Source: an uncultured Acidobacteriota bacterium (GTDB lineage Bacteria; Acidobacteriota; Thermoanaerobaculia; UBA5066). From it: 8,270 nt of DNA. Positions 5,501 through 8,270 of this stretch are shown here, piece by piece; position 1 is the stretch's first letter; each line of letters begins with the position of its first letter. The DNA lies in NCBI GenBank assembly GCA_937902605.1, contig CALFNC010000559.1:1-8270 (forward strand). The letters are read 5' to 3'. Below the pieces are notes generated by a model, which saw only the letters and a list, made by a program, of their open reading frames with translations, did no database searches and had not been told where the DNA came from. The position numbers and the translations under genes are program-made.

Positions 5501-6706
5501 CTACATGAGGTCGAGCGAGATGCTCAGGACGTCCGGGTGTCCGGACCGAATCCTCGCGAGCGCGTCCGGCCCGGGAGCGCGGTCCAGCTGGATGCGGGCG
5601 CTCGCCGCCTCGGCTCCCTCGAACACGACGTTCTCGGTCTGCTGCACGTTAATCCCCTCGTGGGAAAGGATGCCGAAGACGTGCGCCAGGACGCCGATCC
5701 GGTTCCGGTGCCGGACGGAGAGGAGGCACGTGGCGGGGGTCCGTTCACAGAGGTTCACCGCGTTCAGAACCTCGCCAGTGACCTTGTAGACGCGGACGAT
5801 CCGGACCGTCTCGGCCGCGATCGCCGCCTGTGCTTGCTCTGTGGAGGCGCCCACGTGGTGGGTCCCGATCACCCCCGGGAGGGCCCCCGTCTCGTCCTCG
5901 AACCGGCCCGTCCCCCCGGTCGGCTCCGTCTCCCAGACGTCGAGCCCCGCGCGGACCCCCTTCTCGACCACCGCCTTCCGGAGCGCGGCCGCGTCGACCA
6001 CCTCGTCGCGGCTGGTGTTGACGAACAGCGAGCCGGGACGCATCGCGCCGAAGAAGGCGGCGTCGCAGAGGCCGCGGGTCTCCCGCGTCAGGGCGAGGTG
6101 GACCGTCACGATGTCCGACGCCACCGCGAGGGCGTGGACGCTCTCGGCCCGGCGGACCCCGAGCTGAGCCGCCTTCGCGTCGTCCAGGAACCGGCTCCAG
6201 GCCACGACCTTCATATCGAACGCCTTCGCTCGGTGGACGACCTCCTTGCCGATCGACCCGAGTCCGACGACGCCGAGCTTCCGGCCGGCGAGGCCTGCCG
6301 CCTTGGCGTACTCCTTCTTGTTCCAGACCCCCGCTTTCAGGTCGGCGGTCTGCTCGGCGATCCGCCGGTCGAGGGCGAGGATCAGCCCTAAGGTCAGCTC
6401 GGCGACAGCGACGGAGTTCTTGGCCGGGCAGTTCGAGACCGCGATCGCGCTCGTCGAGGCTGCCGCGAGGTCGATCGTGTTCACGCCAGCTCCCGCCCGG
6501 ATAACGAGGCCGAGCGCCGCCGCCCGCTCGAGCTGCGCCGCCGTCACCTTGGTCGACCGGACCACCAGGACCTCGGCTCCCGAGTCGGCGAGACGCTCGC
6601 CGAGCGCGTCGCCGTCGAGCTTCGGCTCGTAGAAGACCTCGCAGCCGAGCGCGCGCAGACCTTGAAGCCCAGCCTCCTCGAACACGTCGGCGATCAGGAC
6701 TTTCAT
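5501..6706 (-). CDS. serA: D-3-phosphoglycerate dehydrogenase with C-terminal ACT domain
   Basis: Predicted to oxidise 3-phosphoglycerate to 3-phosphohydroxypyruvate, the first step of phosphorylated serine synthesis; cytoplasmic. It has 401 residues, the short SerA form without the extra intervening domain. The substrate domain shows VVRSTKVTA and GAGVNTIDL. The Rossmann motif GLGSIG is at 148-153. The catalytic triad is R233 (NTSRDEVVD), E261 (DVWETEP) and H284 (THHVGAST). The ACT domain (about 326-401, RNRIGVLAHVFGILSHEGINVQQ) suggests allosteric control, probably by serine. Oddities: the strand after GLGSIG ends in VVAWSRF, without the usual Asp that selects NAD+, and the common SRG is SRD. 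It may belong to a diverged SerA subgroup, or be another 2-hydroxyacid dehydrogenase. GGAGG lies 5 bases before the ATG. DUF1015 ends 40 bases upstream, so the two are probably co-transcribed. Confidence 0.92.
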   Translation of the reverse strand: MKVLIADVFEEAGLQGLRALGCEVFYEPKLDGDALGERLADSGAEVLVVRSTKVTAAQLERAAALGLVIRAGAGVNTIDLAAASTSAIAVSNCPAKNSVAVAELTLGLILALDRRIAEQTADLKAGVWNKKEYAKAAGLAGRKLGVVGLGSIGKEVVHRAKAFDMKVVAWSRFLDDAKAAQLGVRRAESVHALAVASDIVTVHLALTRETRGLCDAAFFGAMRPGSLFVNTSRDEVVDAAALRKAVVEKGVRAGLDVWETEPTGGTGRFEDETGALPGVIGTHHVGASTEQAQAAIAAETVRIVRVYKVTGEVLNAVNLCERTPATCLLSVRHRNRIGVLAHVFGILSHEGINVQQTENVVFEGAEAASARIQLDRAPGPDALARIRSGHPDVLSISLDLM

Positions 6707-6711
6707 GTCGG

Positions 6712-6716
6712 CCTCC
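6712..6716 (-). promoter_or_regulatory. Shine-Dalgarno of serA within a small palindrome
   Basis: GGAGG on the minus strand lies 5 bases before the serA ATG. It is half of CCTCCGGAGG (6712-6721), so its complement sits immediately upstream. Confidence 0.6.
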
Positions 6717-6724
6717 GGAGGAGC

Positions 6725-6743
6725 CCGCCCGGGCCGGGGGCGG
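6725..6743 (-). other. GC-rich hairpin between DUF1015 and serA
   Basis: CCGCCC and GGGCGG pair across a 7-base loop in the 40-base gap between the DUF1015 stop and the serA Shine-Dalgarno. With no T-run it is unlikely to end transcription fully. It might mark mRNA processing or set relative expression of the two genes. Such stems are frequent in GC-rich DNA. Confidence 0.35.
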
Positions 6744-6746
6744 ACA

Positions 6747-7976
6747 TCAGAATCTGTGGACGAAGAGCCCCGACCGGAGCTTGGGCTCGAACCAGGTCGA
6801 CTTGGGCGGCATCGTCTCGCCGGCGTCGGCGATCGCCATCAGCTCGGCCACCGTCGTCGCGAACATCGAGAACGCGACGGCGAACGCGCCGGACCCGACC
6901 CGCTTCTCGAGCTCCGCGGTCCCCCGGATCCCGCCGACGAAGTCGATTCGCTTGTCGGTCCTCGGGTCGCCGATCCCCAGGGTCGGGGTGAGGAGCCTCT
7001 CCTGGAGAACTGACACGTCGAGGGACCGGATCGGGTCGGAGAGGTCGACCGGCCGCTTTGGTGTCAGCGCATACCACGCGCCACCGAGGTACATCCGGAC
7101 GTCGCCCTTCTTCTGAGGCTCGGGGCCGGCGCCCGGCTTCACGCCGAACTCCTTTCCGACCTCGGCGAGGAACGCCTCGGGGGTCCTCCCGTTCAGGTCC
7201 TTCACGACGCGGTTATACGGGAGGATCCGGAGCTCGCGGTCCGGGAAGACCGTGGCGACGAACCAGTTGACCGGATGATCCGGCGAGAGGGCGTGGTTCC
7301 GCTCCCGGAGCGCCGCCCGGGCGCGGCTGGCGGAGGCGCACCGGTGGTGGCCGTCCGCGACGTAGAGGAAGGGCACGCAGCGGAACTCGTCGACGAAGAA
7401 GTCGGTCTCGTCGACCGGGACCAGCCAGAGCGCATGCTCCACGCCGTCCGGGGCGGTGAACCGGTACTCCGGCACGCCGGCCGTGATCCGGGCCACGGCG
7501 TCGTCGATCGAGTCGACGGCGCGATATGTCAGGAAGACCGGCTCCGCGTGCGCCGACTGCGTCAGGACGTGCCTGACCCGGTCGTTCTCCTTGTCCTTCC
7601 GGGTCTTCTCGTGCTTGCGGATGACGTCCTCGTCGTAGTCGTCGACCGAACAGCAGGCCACGAGACCGTCCTGCTTCCTCCCCTTCCAGGTTTGGCGGTA
7701 GACGAAGAGGCGGGGGATCGGGTCGTCGTGCAGCGTGCCGTCTGCATAGAAGCGGTCGAGGTTCTCGCGGCCTTTCGCGTAGACCTCGTCCGCATAGAGG
7801 TCGGTCTTCTCCGGAAGGTCGATCTCGGGGCGACAGACGTGAAGAAAGGAGACCGGGTTCCCGCGCGCGAGCTCGCGGGCCTCGGCAGTGTTCACGACGT
7901 CGTAGGGAACGGACGCGACGCGGGCGGCCAGCTCCTTCGGGGGCCGGCCGGAGGGGAACGGGCGAATGTTTGCCAT
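6747..7976 (-). CDS. DUF1015 family protein, probably linked to serine metabolism
   Basis: Conserved bacterial and archaeal family without an established biochemical function that I can state. With the start at 7976 it has 409 residues, near full family length. Recognisable blocks: N-terminal MANIRPFPSGRPPKEL and VPYDVV; NPVSFLHVCRPEIDLP at about 40-55; RKHEKTRKDKENDR at 120-133; YVADGHHRCASA at about 205-216; and C-terminal MPPKSTWFEPKLRSGLFVHRF (389-409). DGHHR resembles the nucleotide-binding motif of ParB/sulfiredoxin-like proteins, a fold that includes free serine kinases such as SerK and SbnI; the link is inference. No signal peptide or membrane segment is evident. A longer GTG start at 8027 exists, but family members start near MANIRPF, so I prefer the ATG, though it lacks a clear Shine-Dalgarno. 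It sits 40 bases upstream of serA; DUF1015 next to serA recurs in other bacteria, to my knowledge, so a role in the serine pathway is likely. Confidence 0.9.
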   Translation of the reverse strand: MANIRPFPSGRPPKELAARVASVPYDVVNTAEARELARGNPVSFLHVCRPEIDLPEKTDLYADEVYAKGRENLDRFYADGTLHDDPIPRLFVYRQTWKGRKQDGLVACCSVDDYDEDVIRKHEKTRKDKENDRVRHVLTQSAHAEPVFLTYRAVDSIDDAVARITAGVPEYRFTAPDGVEHALWLVPVDETDFFVDEFRCVPFLYVADGHHRCASASRARAALRERNHALSPDHPVNWFVATVFPDRELRILPYNRVVKDLNGRTPEAFLAEVGKEFGVKPGAGPEPQKKGDVRMYLGGAWYALTPKRPVDLSDPIRSLDVSVLQERLLTPTLGIGDPRTDKRIDFVGGIRGTAELEKRVGSGAFAVAFSMFATTVAELMAIADAGETMPPKSTWFEPKLRSGLFVHRF

Positions 7977-8039
7977 GCGGGAAAAGAGTAGCAGGAACCG
8001 CCGCTTTCGAGGGGCCGGAAGGGCCACCTCTCTAGGAAG

Positions 8040-8052
8040 GGCTCGAAGAGCC
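8040..8052 (-). terminator. Weak hairpin after the ABC exporter gene
   Basis: On the minus strand GGCTC-TTC-GAGCC forms a 5-bp stem with a tight loop about 20 bases after the TAG of the ABC exporter and before DUF1015. CTTCCT follows instead of a T-run. It may weakly separate the two genes; the rest of the 95-base spacer shows nothing clear. Confidence 0.25.
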
Positions 8053-8071
8053 AGTGCCGGGCGCTCCGCGG

Positions 8072-8269
8072 CTACCCAATCAGCCCGAGTGGATTGATGC
8101 CGCGACCCGGCATCCCGGGGGCCTTCTCGTCCGGCTCTCCCTCGGACAACTCGGGCACTTCGGCTCCCTCCCCGGGAGCGAGGAAGAGGTTTCGCTCGAT
8201 CCCGTGCTGCCGCTCGACCATCTCACGGTAGCGGCCGCCGGCCACGATCAGTTCCGCATCCGTCCCGCG
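8072..8269 (-). CDS. ABC exporter ATPase, C-terminal end only (partial)
   Basis: A 65-residue C-terminus entering from the right edge and ending in TAG. The opening residues (RGTDAELIVAGGRYREMVERQ) match the stretch after the H-loop at the end of MsbA/MDR-type ABC exporter subunits, usually written as GTHxELLxxGGxYxxLxxxQ. Walker A, Walker B and the signature motif would lie outside the window and cannot be checked, so substrate and intactness are unknown. After the usual end comes a tail of about 40 residues rich in Glu, Pro and Gly (from HGIERNLFLAPGEG to INPLGLIG), longer than in many exporters. The 5' end is missing because the window ends. DUF1015 begins 95 bases downstream on the same strand. 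Confidence 0.75.
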   Translation of the reverse strand, partial: RGTDAELIVAGGRYREMVERQHGIERNLFLAPGEGAEVPELSEGEPDEKAPGMPGRGINPLGLIG

Positions 8270-8270
8270 T

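Noticed and set aside
5453..6391. 312-residue plus-strand ORF opposite serA
   Set aside because: Antisense, biased composition, no domain; serA has intact catalytic residues on the other strand.
7275..7991. 238-residue plus-strand ORF opposite the DUF1015 gene
   Set aside because: Val/Arg/Asp-rich shadow of the DUF1015 reading frame with no recognisable family.

Overview
The window looks like a metagenomic or draft-genome contig from a GC-rich bacterium (about two thirds GC by eye, strongly GC-ending codons). It opens with 42 bases of Illumina sequencing adapter, so its left edge is an assembly artefact. Nothing fixes the taxon. The gene set (a DUF1015/serA pair, a long-chain acyl-CoA ligase, a dihydrolipoamide dehydrogenase and a c-di-GMP signalling pair) would fit Acidobacteriota or another GC-rich, largely Gram-negative phylum, but this is a guess.

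Layout from left to right. Bases 1-42 are adapter. Bases 43-1443 (-) hold a diguanylate cyclase with REC, PAS and GGDEF domains. It is cut off by the adapter where an EAL domain would be expected to begin. Its start overlaps by 7 bases the stop of an Rcp1-like single-domain response regulator (1437-1880, -). The divergent spacer (1881-2053) carries a doubtful 41-codon ORF with a signal-peptide look and a perfect TATAAT box 7 bases before the GTG of lpdA, which suggests a leaderless mRNA. lpdA (2054-3481, +) is complete. Its stop codon lies inside a perfect 28-bp palindrome, and a second hairpin follows in the spacer shared with the convergent acyl-CoA ligase gene.

The right part is all on the minus strand and reads from right to left: the C-terminal end of an ABC exporter (8072-8269, entering from the right edge), a complete DUF1015 protein (6747-7976), a D-3-phosphoglycerate dehydrogenase with an ACT domain (5501-6706), and a long-chain fatty-acid-CoA ligase (3587-5407). 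DUF1015 and serA are 40 bases apart and probably form a serine-biosynthesis unit. The ligase follows after 93 bases, with its own strong Shine-Dalgarno and a possible -10 box.

Most of the window is conventional metabolism and signalling. The points most worth a second look are the adapter-truncated c-di-GMP gene, the palindrome over the lpdA stop, the apparently leaderless lpdA promoter, the uncharacterised DUF1015 protein with a DGHHR motif next to serA, and the small secreted-peptide-like ORF. I found no CRISPR array, mobile element, tRNA, rRNA or clear novel multi-gene system.
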